Positions 8,878 to 18,742 of a stretch of DNA of 64,000 nucleotides are shown piece after piece. This DNA is from Pseudomonas abieticivorans (lineage in GTDB: Bacteria; Pseudomonadota; Gammaproteobacteria; Pseudomonadales; Pseudomonadaceae), in contig NZ_CP094975.1 of NCBI RefSeq assembly GCF_023509015.1, positions 6,317,501-6,381,500 of the forward strand, written 5' to 3'. The number at the start of each line of letters is the position of its first letter. The first letter of the stretch is position 1. Made by a program: the position numbers and the translations under genes. Below the pieces are notes generated by a model. That model was not told where the DNA came from and searched no databases. It saw only the letters and a list, made by a program, of their open reading frames with translations.

Positions 8878-10158
8878 TTATACCCCGAAGCGATCCCGCA
8901 GGGCGTAATACGCCGCGCCCATGGCCGTGAGCGGCGCTTGGAACGTGCGCCCGCCCAGCATCGGCATGTGCGGTAGCGAGGCGAAGGCCTCGAAGCGCTC
9001 GGCGTCGCCGCGGATCATCTCCGAAATCAGCTTGCCGGCCAGGTGCGAGCAGGTCACGCCGTGGCCGCTGTAGCCTTGCATGTAATAGGCGTTCTTTTCC
9101 ACGCGACCAAACTGCGGCATGCGCGACATGGTCAGCAAGAAATTGCCGGTCCAGCGGTAGTCGATCTTCACGCCCTTGAGCTGCGGGAAGGTCTTGAGGA
9201 TCTTGGGCAAGATCAACTGCTCGATGTCATCGGGCTCGCGCGCGCCGTACACCACGCCACCGCCATACAGCAGGCGGTTGTCGGCGGTCAGGCGGTAGTA
9301 GTCCAGCAGGTAGTTACAGTCTTCCACGCAGTAGTTGTTTGTGATCAGCTCACGCGCGACCTTTTCAGACAACGGCTCGGTGACCACGATCTGCGAACCG
9401 CAGGGCATGCTCTTGCTGGTGACCCGCGTGTCCAGGTCCTTATTCAGGTAAGCGTTGCCGGCGATCAGCAGGTACTTGGCGCGCACCTGGCCTTTGGCGG
9501 TGCTGACCACGATCGGTTCGCCATAGCGAATGTCCACCGCGCCCGATTGCTCGTAGATGCGCCCACCCAGCTTGATCACGGCCGCCGCCTCACCCAGCGC
9601 CAGGTTCAGGGGGTGGATGTGCCCGCCGGACTTGTCCAGCAAGCCACCCACGTACGCATCGGAACCGATTTGGCCTGCGATGTCGGTGGCATCGAGCATG
9701 TGCAATTGATCGTTGCCGTAACGCTCCCAGCCACGCTTCTGTTCGGCCAGGCCGCGCAGTTGCTTGGGGTTCAGCGCGGCGAAGATTCCGCCCTGGCGGT
9801 AGTCGCATTCGATACCGTACTGGGCAATGCGCTCGCGGATGATGTCGCCGCCTTCAAAGATCATGCTGCCCAGCACTTCGGCGGTGCGGGCACCATAGCG
9901 GGCCTCGATCACGTCGACGTCGCGGCTGTAGCTGTTGACCAGTTGGCCGCCATTGCGACCGCTGGCGCCGAAGCCGACCTTGGCCGCCTCCAGTACCGTG
10001 ACGCGGTAGCCGGCCTCGCTCAAGAACAGTGCCGATGACAGGCCCGTGTAGCCGGCGCCGATGATGCACACATCGGTTTCGACTACCTGGTCCAAAATAG
10101 GGAATTCACGGCCGCTGTTGCGGGTGTCGGCGTAGTAGCTGTTTACATAAGGTTGCAT
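8878..10158 (-). CDS. puuB: Gamma-glutamylputrescine oxidoreductase
   Basis: The product is 426 residues of the DAO-type FAD-dependent amine oxidase family. TDVCIIGAGYTGLSSALFL (about 29-47) is the FAD-binding Rossmann motif and FGASGRNGGQL the second conserved FAD motif. PuuB oxidises gamma-glutamyl-putrescine to gamma-glutamyl-gamma-aminobutyraldehyde, with production of ammonia and hydrogen peroxide. It sits directly downstream of puuC (50 bp) and puuA, the order that fits the Puu pathway. Confidence 0.9.
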   Translation of the reverse strand: MQPYVNSYYADTRNSGREFPILDQVVETDVCIIGAGYTGLSSALFLSEAGYRVTVLEAAKVGFGASGRNGGQLVNSYSRDVDVIEARYGARTAEVLGSMIFEGGDIIRERIAQYGIECDYRQGGIFAALNPKQLRGLAEQKRGWERYGNDQLHMLDATDIAGQIGSDAYVGGLLDKSGGHIHPLNLALGEAAAVIKLGGRIYEQSGAVDIRYGEPIVVSTAKGQVRAKYLLIAGNAYLNKDLDTRVTSKSMPCGSQIVVTEPLSEKVARELITNNYCVEDCNYLLDYYRLTADNRLLYGGGVVYGAREPDDIEQLILPKILKTFPQLKGVKIDYRWTGNFLLTMSRMPQFGRVEKNAYYMQGYSGHGVTCSHLAGKLISEMIRGDAERFEAFASLPHMPMLGGRTFQAPLTAMGAAYYALRDRFGV

Positions 10159-10208
10159 GAGTCACGTCCTGGGCGGCTATCGGGGCCGCCCTGTTCTTAT
10201 TGGTGTGG

Positions 10209-11699
10209 TTACAGTTTGATCCAGGTGGCCTTGAGTTCGGTGTACTTGTCGAACGCATGCAGGGACTTGTCCCGGCCATTGCCCGACTGCTTGAAACCAC
10301 CGAACGGCGCGGTCATGTCGCCGCCGTCGTATTGGTTGACCCAGACGCTGCCGGCACGCAGGCCACGGGCGAAGGTGTGGGCCTTGCTCAAGTCGCGGGT
10401 CCACACGCCTGCGGCCAGGCCGAAGATGCTGTCGTTGGCGATGTGCAGGGCCTGCTCGGTGCTGTCGAAGGTGATCACCGAGAGCACCGGGCCAAAAATC
10501 TCTTCGGCGGCGATGGTCATGGCGTTGTCCACGCCGTCAAAGATCGCCGGCTCCAGGTACAAGCCGCCGGTGTCTTGCAGGGTACGGTTGCCGCCGGCGA
10601 GCAAGTGCGCGCCCTGGTCCTTGCCAATCTGGATGTAGCGCAGCACGTTTTCCAGCTGGCGCGCATCGACGATGGCGCCGACGTTGGTCGCAGGGTCCAG
10701 GGCATGCCCCGGCTTCCAGGCCTTGAGCGCCTCCACCACCAGGGGGATGAAGGTGTCACGGATAGAGCGCTCCACCAGCAGGCGCGAGCCGGCGGTGCAG
10801 ACTTCGCCCTGGTTGAAGGCGATGGCGCCCGCGGCCGCTTGGGCTGCGGCTTGCAAATCCGGTGCATCGGCGAACACCACGTTGGCGCTCTTGCCGCCCG
10901 CCTCCATCCACACCCGCTTCATGTTGCTTTGGCCTGCATAAATCAGCAGTTGCTTGGCAATCGCGGTGGAGCCGGTGAAGGCCAAGGTGTCGACGTCCAT
11001 GTGCAGGGCCAGGGCCTTGCCCACGGTGTGGCCGTAGCCGGGCAGCACGTTGAACACGCCTTTGGGGATGCCGGCTTGCAAGGCCAATTGGGCGATGCGG
11101 ATCGCCGTGAGCGGGGACTTTTCCGATGGCTTGAGGATGAACGAGTTGCCAGCCGCCAGGGCCGGGGCGAACTTCCAGCTGGCCATGATCAGGGGGAAGT
11201 TCCACGGCACGATGGCCGCGACCACGCCCACCGGCTCACGGGTGATCAAACCCAATTGGTCGTGCGGGGTGGGTGCCACTTCGTCGTAGATCTTGTCGAT
11301 GGCCTCGGCGCTCCAGCGGATCGCGTTGGCGGCGGCGGGCACGTCGATGGCCAGGGCGTCGCTGATCGGCTTGCCCATGTCCAGGGTTTCCAGCAGCGCC
11401 AGCTCTTCCTGGTTGGCCAGGATCAAGTCGGCGAAACGGATCAGCGTGCGTTTGCGCTGTGCAGGTGCCAGGCCCGACCACACGCCGGATTCGAACGCGC
11501 GGCGCGCGGCGCTGACGGCCGCATTGGCATCGGCTTCGTCGGTGCTGGCCACGTTCGCCAGGAAGCGTCCGTCCACCGGGCTCAGGCATTCAAAGGTGGC
11601 GCCGCTGGCAGCGGGCACGTACTGGCCGTCGATGAACGCGCGGCCTTCCAGGGTAAGGGACTGGTACAGCTGTTCCCAGTCGCTACGGGTTGTGCTCAT
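10209..11699 (-). CDS. puuC: Gamma-glutamyl-gamma-aminobutyraldehyde dehydrogenase
   Basis: The product is 496 residues, a full-length NAD(P)-dependent aldehyde dehydrogenase. PWNFPLIMASWK is the cofactor-binding motif, FTGSTAIAK the Rossmann glycine region, MEAGGKSANVVF contains the general-base Glu, and FNQGEVCTAGSR carries the catalytic Cys. Between puuA and puuB it should oxidise gamma-glutamyl-gamma-aminobutyraldehyde to gamma-glutamyl-GABA. The family is broad, so the substrate assignment depends on context, which is strong here. Confidence 0.9.
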   Translation of the reverse strand: MSTTRSDWEQLYQSLTLEGRAFIDGQYVPAASGATFECLSPVDGRFLANVASTDEADANAAVSAARRAFESGVWSGLAPAQRKRTLIRFADLILANQEELALLETLDMGKPISDALAIDVPAAANAIRWSAEAIDKIYDEVAPTPHDQLGLITREPVGVVAAIVPWNFPLIMASWKFAPALAAGNSFILKPSEKSPLTAIRIAQLALQAGIPKGVFNVLPGYGHTVGKALALHMDVDTLAFTGSTAIAKQLLIYAGQSNMKRVWMEAGGKSANVVFADAPDLQAAAQAAAGAIAFNQGEVCTAGSRLLVERSIRDTFIPLVVEALKAWKPGHALDPATNVGAIVDARQLENVLRYIQIGKDQGAHLLAGGNRTLQDTGGLYLEPAIFDGVDNAMTIAAEEIFGPVLSVITFDSTEQALHIANDSIFGLAAGVWTRDLSKAHTFARGLRAGSVWVNQYDGGDMTAPFGGFKQSGNGRDKSLHAFDKYTELKATWIKL

Positions 11700-11732
11700 G
11701 GCAATACACTCGAATATAAAAGGGGGTTGACG

Positions 11733-13109
11733 TCAAACGGTGTGCAGGTACCAGTTGTATTCCAGGTCCGAAATCGAGTTTTCGAACTCGGCCAGCTCGC
11801 TTTCCTTGCAGGCGACAAACACATCGGTGTACTTGGGGTCGATGTAGCGCGCCAGAATTTCGCTGTCATCCAACTCGCGCAGGGCATCACGCAGGTTGTT
11901 GGGCAGGCTTTGCTCGTTCTGCTCGTAGGAGTTGCCTTCCACCGGTGCACCCGGCTCGATCTGGTTCGTCAGGCCGTGATGCACGCCGGCAAGCACCGAT
12001 GCCAGCAGCAGGTAGGGGTTGGCGTCGGCACCGGCCACGCGGTGTTCGATGCGCACCGAGTCCGCCGAGCCTGTCGGCACGCGCACCGCTACCGTGCGGT
12101 TATCGATGCCCCAGCTCGGCGAGTTGGGCACGTAGAACTGCGCACCAAAGCGCCGGTACGAGTTGACGTTGGGGCACAGGAAGGCCATGGATGCCGGCAG
12201 GGTTTGCAGCACGCCGCCGATCGCATGGCGCAGGGCTGCGTTCTGTTCGGGGTCTTCACTGGTAAAGATGTTCTTGCCGCTTTTGTCCAGGATCGAGATG
12301 TGCACGTGCAGGCCGTTGCCCGCTTGCCCCGGGTACGGCTTGGCCATGAACGTGGTGTCCATCTCATGGTCGTAGGCGATGTTCTTGATCAGGCGCTTGA
12401 GCAACACTGCGTAGTCGCAGGCCTTGATCGGGTCGGCGACGTGGTGCAGGTTCACTTCGAACTGGGCCGGGGCACTTTCCTTGACGATGGCGTCGGCAGG
12501 GATACCCTGCTCTTTGGCGCCTTCAAGGATGTCTTGCAAGCAGTCGACGTACTCGTCCAGGTCGTCGATCAGGTACACCTGGGTCGACACCGGGCGCTTG
12601 CCGGAGATGGGTGAGCGCGGCGACTGCGGCCGGCCGTTCACGTTGTCCTGGTCGATGAGGTAGAACTCAAGCTCGAAGGCCGCACAGATGGTCAGGCCCA
12701 GGTCGTCGAATTGCTTGACCACCTGGCGCAGCACCTCGCGCGGGTCGGCGAAAAACGGCTCGCCTTCCAGTTCGTGCATGGTCATCAACAATTGCGCGGT
12801 GGGGCGTTTCTGCCAGGGCTCCATGCTCAGGGTACCTGGGATGGGATAGCAGATACGATCGGCATCGCCGATGTCCAGGCCCAGGCCGGTGCTTTCCACT
12901 GTTGCGCCATTGATGTCCAGGGCAAACAGCGAGGCCGGCAGGTTGATACCTTTCTCATAGACTTTGTGCAGGCTGGCGCGCTCGATACGCTTGCCGCGGA
13001 CCACGCCGTTCATGTCTGCAATCAGAAGGTCGACGTACAAAACCTCGGGATGCTGCTTAAGGAAAGTGTTCGCTTCGTTAAGCTGAACAACGCGCGGGGA
13101 GACCGCCAT
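11733..13109 (-). CDS. puuA: Gamma-glutamylputrescine synthetase (glutamine synthetase family)
   Basis: The product is 458 residues of the type I glutamine-synthetase-like family. Visible signatures include AFELEFYLID (metal-binding Glu), GLHVHISILD with the ATP/Glu site His, and RIEHRVAGADANPYL. PuuA ligates putrescine to glutamate with ATP in the first step of the Puu pathway. It is the first gene of the minus-strand puuA-puuC-puuB set, with 33 bp to puuC. AAGGTG lies about 8 nt before ATG 13109. The 270-bp divergent region to puuD should hold the control sites. Confidence 0.92.
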   Translation of the reverse strand: MAVSPRVVQLNEANTFLKQHPEVLYVDLLIADMNGVVRGKRIERASLHKVYEKGINLPASLFALDINGATVESTGLGLDIGDADRICYPIPGTLSMEPWQKRPTAQLLMTMHELEGEPFFADPREVLRQVVKQFDDLGLTICAAFELEFYLIDQDNVNGRPQSPRSPISGKRPVSTQVYLIDDLDEYVDCLQDILEGAKEQGIPADAIVKESAPAQFEVNLHHVADPIKACDYAVLLKRLIKNIAYDHEMDTTFMAKPYPGQAGNGLHVHISILDKSGKNIFTSEDPEQNAALRHAIGGVLQTLPASMAFLCPNVNSYRRFGAQFYVPNSPSWGIDNRTVAVRVPTGSADSVRIEHRVAGADANPYLLLASVLAGVHHGLTNQIEPGAPVEGNSYEQNEQSLPNNLRDALRELDDSEILARYIDPKYTDVFVACKESELAEFENSISDLEYNWYLHTV

Positions 13110-13379
13110 GATGAAACACCTTTGCTGTTAATTATTATGTTCACTGCCCTTCTCTATTCCAGTCAATCCGAAAGGCTTGGGGAAGTCAAGAGCACCAAAA
13201 CGAGGCTTGATCAGGTTTTTCAACCGATCAGGAGGCGCCAAATAGGCCGGCAAAGATGAAATAACCAAAGATATTCAACGCCGCGTGCTGAATTTTTTAC
13301 AGGACGGTTGTTAAAAAAAATCAACAAGGCTAAGCTCTCGAAAAGCTCGTTCAAGTGTGGTTTTTCGAGGTGAATAAAA
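13110..13379. promoter_or_regulatory. Divergent puuA/puuD intergenic region
   Basis: This 270-bp gap must contain the outward promoters of puuA (minus) and puuD (plus). It becomes AT-rich from about 13255 to 13380. A PuuR operator is expected from family knowledge, but no inverted repeat convincing enough to mark was found, and no clear sigma-54 site was seen on either strand. Confidence 0.5.
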
Positions 13380-14141
13380 ATGGCAATCAAGCCATTGGTG
13401 GGTGTAAGTGCGTGCGTCAAAGAGATCGGGCTGTATGCCTGGCACGCCAGCGGTAGCAAGTACCTGGAGGCCGTGTGCACGGCCGCACAGGGGCTGCCCG
13501 TGATTCTCCCGGCGCTGGGCGAACTGTCGGACACCGACGGCCTGCTCGAGCATCTGGACGGCTTGCTGTTTACCGGCTCGCCGTCCAACGTCGAACCTTT
13601 CCATTACCAGGGCCCGGCCAGCCAGCCTGGCACCGTGCACGACCCCCTTCGGGACCACACCACGCTGCCCCTGCTGCGCGCAGCGGTGGCCGCGGGCATT
13701 CCGGTGCTGGGCATCTGCCGCGGCTTCCAGGAAATGAACGTGGCCTTTGGCGGCAGCCTGCACCAGAAGGTGCGGGAAACCGGCAGCTACATGGACCACC
13801 GCGAGCCCGCCCACCCAAGCCTTGAGGTGCAGTATGCCGCCGCCCACGACGTGGACGTGCAGCCAGGCGGCGTGCTCCAAGCCATCGGCCTGCCCCAGGT
13901 CATCCAGGTCAATTCCCTGCACCACCAAGGCGTCGATCGCCTGGCACCCGGCTTGCGCGTCGAGGCCTTGGCCGGCGACGGCCTGGTGGAAGCAGCTTCT
14001 ATAGAAGGCAGCAAGGCATTCGCCCTGGGCGTGCAATGGCACCCCGAATGGCAGGTGCTGAGCAACCCGCCCTATTTGCGCATTTTCCAGGCCTTTGGCG
14101 ATGCCTGCCGGCTACGCGCCGAGCAACGCAGCGCACGCTGA
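13380..14141 (+). CDS. puuD: Gamma-glutamyl-GABA hydrolase, class I amidotransferase fold
   Basis: The product is 253 residues of the peptidase C26 family. The nucleophile is Cys113 in PVLGICRGFQEMN, and VQWHPEW carries the catalytic His. PuuD releases GABA and glutamate from gamma-glutamyl-GABA, the last step of the Puu pathway, in the cytoplasm. CGAGGTGA about 9 nt before ATG 13380 is the ribosome binding site. It is divergent from puuA and precedes the polyamine transporter genes, like spuA in P. aeruginosa. Confidence 0.92.
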   Translation: MAIKPLVGVSACVKEIGLYAWHASGSKYLEAVCTAAQGLPVILPALGELSDTDGLLEHLDGLLFTGSPSNVEPFHYQGPASQPGTVHDPLRDHTTLPLLRAAVAAGIPVLGICRGFQEMNVAFGGSLHQKVRETGSYMDHREPAHPSLEVQYAAAHDVDVQPGGVLQAIGLPQVIQVNSLHHQGVDRLAPGLRVEALAGDGLVEAASIEGSKAFALGVQWHPEWQVLSNPPYLRIFQAFGDACRLRAEQRSAR

Positions 14142-14357
14142 CGACGCCTATTTTTTCTGCCAAGCCCGTCACACCCGCGTCATCCGACCAGGACACGCCG
14201 CAACGCGTGCCTGCTCGACCGAGTTAACACGACAACAACAAGCAGCACTAGGCAGCAAGGATGGCTGCGCTGAAGTGGTCCGCACCCTGCGGATTTGAAA
14301 TCAACTATTAGGCTCGGCCGATTTGGCCGGGCTGCTAACACCTGTTGGGAGTTTCAC

Positions 14358-15500
14358 ATGGCAAACGCCTCCAGCATTTACAGGAAGGCTCTAGAAGGCA
14401 ACCCGCAACCGAAAAAGGTGCTGGTCAAGATCGATAGGGTCACCAAGAAGTTTGACGAGACGATTGCCGTGGACGATGTGTCCCTGGACATCCATCAAGG
14501 CGAGATCTTCGCCCTGCTGGGTGGCTCCGGCTCCGGCAAATCCACACTCCTGCGCATGCTGGCAGGCTTCGAACGGCCGACCGAAGGGCGCATCCTGCTC
14601 GACGGCGTCGACATTACCGACCTGCCGCCCTACGAGCGGCCGATCAACATGATGTTCCAAAGCTACGCATTGTTCCCGCACATGACCGTGGCGCAGAACA
14701 TTGCCTTTGGCCTTAAGCAAGACCGCCTGGCTGCCGCCGAAATCGACGCCCGGGTCGAAGAGATGCTCAAGCTGGTGCACATGACCCAGTACGCCAAGCG
14801 CAAACCGCACCAACTGTCCGGTGGCCAGCGCCAGCGCGTGGCCCTGGCCCGCTCCCTGGCCAAGCGGCCAAAGCTGTTGTTGCTCGACGAACCTATGGGC
14901 GCCCTGGATAAAAAGCTGCGCTCGCAAATGCAGCTGGAACTGGTAGAGATCATCGAACGCGTGGGCGTGACCTGCGTGATGGTGACCCACGACCAGGAAG
15001 AGGCCATGACCATGGCCCAGCGCATCGCCATCATGCACCTGGGCTGGATCGCCCAGATCGGCAGCCCGATCGATATCTACGAAGCCCCGGTCAGCCGCAT
15101 GGTGTGCGAGTTCATCGGCAACGTGAACGCCTTCGACGGCACCGTGATCGATGACCAGGAAGGCCACGCGGTGATCCGCTGCAAGGACCTGGCCCAACCG
15201 ATCTACGTGGGCCACGGCGTCAGCACCTCGGTAGAAGACAAGTCCGTCACCTACGCCATCCGCCCGGAAAAACTGCTGGTCAGTACGATCCAGCCGACCG
15301 CCGAATACAACTGGTCCAAGGGCAAGGTGCACGACATCGCCTACTTGGGCGGCCACTCGGTGTTCTACGTGGAGCTGCCAAGCGGCAAAGTGGTGCAGTC
15401 GTTCATGGCCAACGCCGAACGCCGTGGCGCCCGGCCAACCTGGGACGACACCGTGTACGTCTGGTGGGAGGATGACAGCGGCGTGGTACTGCGCGCATGA
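14358..15500 (+). CDS. potG: Polyamine ABC transporter ATP-binding subunit
   Basis: The product is 380 residues. The ATPase domain has Walker A GGSGSGKST at 55-63, the signature LSGGQRQRVALARSLA, Walker B LLLLDEP and the H-loop VMVTHDQEE, followed by a C-terminal TOBE-type domain of about 110 residues. It matches PotG/PotA of putrescine and spermidine importers. ATG 14358 has GGGAG 6 nt upstream; the longer frame from 14295 does not. Its stop overlaps the permease start by 4 nt (ATGA). Confidence 0.93.
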   Translation: MANASSIYRKALEGNPQPKKVLVKIDRVTKKFDETIAVDDVSLDIHQGEIFALLGGSGSGKSTLLRMLAGFERPTEGRILLDGVDITDLPPYERPINMMFQSYALFPHMTVAQNIAFGLKQDRLAAAEIDARVEEMLKLVHMTQYAKRKPHQLSGGQRQRVALARSLAKRPKLLLLDEPMGALDKKLRSQMQLELVEIIERVGVTCVMVTHDQEEAMTMAQRIAIMHLGWIAQIGSPIDIYEAPVSRMVCEFIGNVNAFDGTVIDDQEGHAVIRCKDLAQPIYVGHGVSTSVEDKSVTYAIRPEKLLVSTIQPTAEYNWSKGKVHDIAYLGGHSVFYVELPSGKVVQSFMANAERRGARPTWDDTVYVWWEDDSGVVLRA

Positions 15501-16408
15501 AAACTCTCAACTCCCTGCAGCGGCTGATCCCCAGTGGCCGCAAGCTCGTCATCGGCGTGCCGTTCATCTGGCTGTTCCTGTTTTTCATGCTGCCGTTCTT
15601 CATCGTGATGAAGATCAGCTTCTCGGAAGCGGCCTTGGCCATTCCGCCGTACACGGAGCTGGCAAGCTTCGTCGACCAGAAGCTCCAGGTGCTGTTGAAC
15701 CTGGGCAACTACACCCTGCTGGCCGACGATGACCTGTACCTGTCGGCCTACCTGGGCTCGCTCAAGGTGGCCTTTTTCAGCACCGTGATGTGCCTGGTGA
15801 TCGGCTTCCCGATGGCCTACGCCATTGCAAAGGCCAAGAAAGAAGTGCAGACCGTGCTGTTGCTGCTGATCATGATGCCGACCTGGACGGCGATCCTGAT
15901 CCGCGTGTATGCCTGGATGGGCATCCTCAGCAACAACGGCCTGCTCAATGCCTTCTTGATGTGGACCGGCATCATCCAAAACCCGATCGAGATCCTCAAC
16001 ACCAACACCGCCGTGTACATCGGCGTGGTGTACGCCTACCTGCCCTTCATGATCCTGCCGTTGTTCGCCAACCTGGTGAAGCACGACCAGAGCCTGTTGG
16101 AAGCAGCGTCGGACTTGGGTTCCAGCACCTTCAACAGCTTCTGGAAAATCACCGTGCCGCTGGCCAAGAACGGCATCATCGCCGGCTGCATGCTGGTGTT
16201 CATCCCGGTGGTGGGCGAGTTCGTTATCCCGGAACTGCTGGGCGGCCCGGAAACCCTGATGATCGGCCGCGTGTTGTGGCAAGAGTTCTTCAACAACCGC
16301 GACTGGCCTGTGGCCTCGGCGTTGGCCGTGATCATGCTGGGCATCCTGATTATCCCGATTCTGCTCTTCAACCGCAGCCAGGCCAAAGAGATGGAGGGGC
16401 GCGCATGA
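15497..16408 (+). CDS. potH: Polyamine ABC transporter permease PotH-like
   Basis: The product is 303 residues with six predicted membrane segments and the permease EAA loop (LLEAASDLGSSTFNSFWKIT) that contacts the ATPase. It belongs to the PotB/PotH family. It overlaps both neighbours by 4 nt (ATGA at 15497 and 16405), indicating translational coupling in a potG-potH-potI-potF operon. Role: one half of the inner-membrane channel for putrescine or spermidine. Confidence 0.92.
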   Translation: MKTLNSLQRLIPSGRKLVIGVPFIWLFLFFMLPFFIVMKISFSEAALAIPPYTELASFVDQKLQVLLNLGNYTLLADDDLYLSAYLGSLKVAFFSTVMCLVIGFPMAYAIAKAKKEVQTVLLLLIMMPTWTAILIRVYAWMGILSNNGLLNAFLMWTGIIQNPIEILNTNTAVYIGVVYAYLPFMILPLFANLVKHDQSLLEAASDLGSSTFNSFWKITVPLAKNGIIAGCMLVFIPVVGEFVIPELLGGPETLMIGRVLWQEFFNNRDWPVASALAVIMLGILIIPILLFNRSQAKEMEGRA

Positions 16409-17302
16409 AACGTTTCGAGTTTTCCAAGCTGATGTTGGTGCTGGGCCTGCTGTTCATCTACCTGCCCATGGTGATCCTGGTCATCTATTCGTTCAACGAC
16501 TCCAAGCTGGTGACGGTCTGGGGCGGTTGGTCGGTGCGTTGGTACGCAGGCCTGTGGGACAACAAGCAACTGATGGGTTCGGTGGGCCGTTCGCTGGAGA
16601 TCGCCTGCTACACCGCGTTCGCCGCAGTGGTGCTGGGCACCCTGGCCGCGTTCGTGCTGACCCGCGTCACCCGCTTCAAGGGCCGCACGCTGTTCGGCGG
16701 CCTGGTGACCGCGCCCCTGGTGATGCCCGAAGTAATCACCGGCCTGTCGCTGTTGCTGCTGTTCGTAGCCATGGCCCAATCCCTGGGCTGGCCGCAGGAG
16801 CGCGGGGTGATGACCATCTGGATCGCCCACACCACGTTCTGCGCCGCCTATGTGGCGGTGGTGGTGTCGGCGCGCCTGCGTGAGCTGGATTTGTCCATCG
16901 AAGAGGCGGCCATGGACCTGGGTGCGCGCCCCTTGAAGGTGTTCTTCCTGATCACCATCCCGATGATCGCGCCCTCGTTGGCGGCCGGCGGCATGATGTC
17001 GTTCGCCCTGTCGCTGGATGACCTGGTGTTGGCCAGCTTCGTGTCGGGGCCGGGCTCCACCACCCTGCCGATGGAAGTGTTCTCGGCGGTGCGCCTGGGC
17101 GTGAAACCGGAAATCAAGTGCCATCGCCAGCCTGATCCTGTTGGCCGTGTCGTTCGTGACCTTCGGTGTGTGGTACTTCGGCCGCCGCGCCGAGAAGAAC
17201 CGCGTGCGGGCCCTGCAAGAAGCCATGGAGCAGACCGCCAGCGAGTCCTATACCCCACAGGCAACACCTGCAAAGAAAAAAATGGCGGGTGCGGTCGCCT
17301 GA
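16405..17302 (+). pseudogene. potI: Polyamine ABC permease PotI-like, frameshifted near the 3' end
   Basis: The first 237 codons read as a normal PotC/PotI permease with five membrane segments and the EAA loop (SIEEAAMDLGARPLKVFFLI). At 17113-17121 the sequence reads ATC AAG TGC. Removing one G at 17118 gives ATC AAT GCC ATC GCC and restores a normal PotI ending: a hydrophobic helix (SLILLAVSFVTFGVWYFG), a basic tail, and stop at 17300-17302, for about 298 residues. As written, the frame leaves the family at residue 238 and ends at 17328 with 307 residues, losing the sixth membrane helix. Either a real mutation or a sequencing error. The surrounding operon is intact. Confidence 0.85.
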
Positions 17303-17346
17303 AGCGGCCGCGTTTTCCCGACCTGTAACAAGAATTGGAGTTGTAC

Positions 17347-18444
17347 ATGAATACGTTTGGCAGGACCCTCCTGGCCGTGTCCTTCCTGGGCTTGTTTTCC
17401 ACTGCCGCCCAGGCTGATGACCAGGTGCTGCGGGTTTACAACTGGTCGGACTACATCGCCCCCGACACCGTGAAGAAGTTCGAGGCCGAGACCGGCATCC
17501 GCGTGGTCTACGACTTGTTCGACAGCAACGAAACCCTGGAAGCGCGGCTGCTGGCCGGCAAGTCGGGCTACGACATCGTGGTGCCGTCCAACAGTTTTTT
17601 GGCCAAGCAGATCAAGGCCGGGGTGTACCAGCCGCTGGACAAATCCAAGCTGCCCAACTGGAAAAACCTGAACACCACGCTGCTCAACAACGTGGCTGCC
17701 AGCGACCCGGGCAACGCCCACGCATTCCCGTACATGTGGGGCTCGATCGGCATCGGCTATAACCCTGACAAGGTCAAGGCCGTGCTGGGCAAGGACGCCC
17801 CGGTCAATTCCTGGGACCTGCTGTTCAAGCCCGAGAACGCCGCCAAGTTGAAAAGCTGTGGCATCAGCTTCCTCGATTCGCCCACCGAGATGCTGCCGGT
17901 GGCCCTGCATTACCTGGGCTACCCGGTGAACACGCAGGACAAAAAGCAGATCGCCGAGGCTGAAGGGCTGTTCATGAAAATCCGCCCCTACGTGGCGTAT
18001 TTCCATTCCTCCAAGTACATCTCGGACCTGGCCAACGGCAATATCTGCGTGGCCGTGGGCTATTCGGGCGACATCTACCAGGCCAAGGCCCGGGCGCAGG
18101 AGGTGGGCGGCAAGACGCACATCGAGTACAGCATTCCCAAGGAAGGCGCAGGCAGTTTCTACGACATGGTCGCCATCCCGCGGGACGCCGGCAACGTCGA
18201 GGGCGCGTACAAGTTCATGAACTTCTTGATGCGCCCGGAGATCATGGCCGAAATCACCAACAGCGTGGGCTACAGCAACGCGAACGCGGCGGCCACGCCC
18301 TTGGTCGACGAAGCCATCCGCGACGACCCGGGCTCCTACCCGCCCCAGGACGTACTGGCCACCCTGTACGCGGTGCCCGACCTGCCGATCTCGATTCAAC
18401 GCTACATGACCCGCAGCTGGACGCGGGTCAAGCTGGGCAAGTAA
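17347..18444 (+). CDS. potF: Periplasmic putrescine/polyamine-binding protein
   Basis: The product is 365 residues with a Sec signal peptide (about 1-23, ending AAQA) and the PotD/PotF-type binding protein fold; [18 protein letters not shown] is the conserved N-terminal motif of mature PotF/SpuD. It captures polyamine in the periplasm for the PotGHI transporter. ATG 17347 has GGAG at 17337-17340, whereas the upstream in-frame ATG lacks one. It lies 44 bp after the intended potI stop and is followed by a strong terminator. Confidence 0.93.
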   Translation: MNTFGRTLLAVSFLGLFSTAAQADDQVLRVYNWSDYIAPDTVKKFEAETGIRVVYDLFDSNETLEARLLAGKSGYDIVVPSNSFLAKQIKAGVYQPLDKSKLPNWKNLNTTLLNNVAASDPGNAHAFPYMWGSIGIGYNPDKVKAVLGKDAPVNSWDLLFKPENAAKLKSCGISFLDSPTEMLPVALHYLGYPVNTQDKKQIAEAEGLFMKIRPYVAYFHSSKYISDLANGNICVAVGYSGDIYQAKARAQEVGGKTHIEYSIPKEGAGSFYDMVAIPRDAGNVEGAYKFMNFLMRPEIMAEITNSVGYSNANAAATPLVDEAIRDDPGSYPPQDVLATLYAVPDLPISIQRYMTRSWTRVKLGK

Positions 18445-18536
18445 GCCCCCACCCTATTCCGTTCACGCAGCGCCTTACCACCGCTGCACCGATCTGAACG
18501 GCTTCACCTGGCCTCCCTCGGTTGAGGTGAATTTTC

Positions 18537-18562
18537 AAGGCGCCTTCGGGCGCCTTTTTTTT
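18537..18562 (+). terminator. Rho-independent terminator after potF
   Basis: An 8-bp perfect stem, AAGGCGCC/GGCGCCTT, closes a TTCG tetraloop and runs into eight T residues. It sits 92 bp after the potF stop and should end the puuD-potGHIF transcript. Confidence 0.93.
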
Positions 18563-18637
18563 ATCCATCGCGCAGGCCATGCGCCAACTACCAAGGCAGG
18601 CAACACCTACCCCACAGGCTACGGCACGATGCAACAA

Positions 18638-18703
18638 ATGTGGGAGCGAGCTTGCTCGCGAAGCGCCCGCGCGGCGCTTCGCGAGCAAGCTCGCTCCCAC
18701 ATG
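18638..18703. repeat. REP palindrome, TGTGGGAGCGAGCTTGCT type
   Basis: A nearly perfect 66-bp palindrome: ATGTGGGAGCGAGCTTGCTC on the left and its inverse ending GCTCCCACAT on the right, with a GC-rich centre. This is a different REP family from the GTAGGAGCGGATT copies elsewhere in the window. It separates the pot terminator from the convergent epimerase gene. Confidence 0.9.
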
Positions 18704-18742
18704 ACCTTTAAGATTCGTGTTGCCGGCCTTGTGTGACGGGTG

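Noticed and set aside
10200..12614. Very long plus-strand open frame (about 804 codons) opposite puuC and puuA
   Set aside because: It is antisense to two intact, recognisable genes; long antisense frames are common in GC-rich Pseudomonas genes because of third-position bias. Its translation has no recognisable domain.
13110..13379. Sigma-54 promoter or PuuR site between puuA and puuD
   Set aside because: No TGGCAC-N5-TTGC type element or convincing PuuR repeat was seen on either strand, so only the region is annotated.
15790..16404. Upstream extension of the potI frame to 15790
   Set aside because: The extension lies inside potH in another frame and reads as nonsense; ATG 16405 with the ATGA overlap is the clear start.
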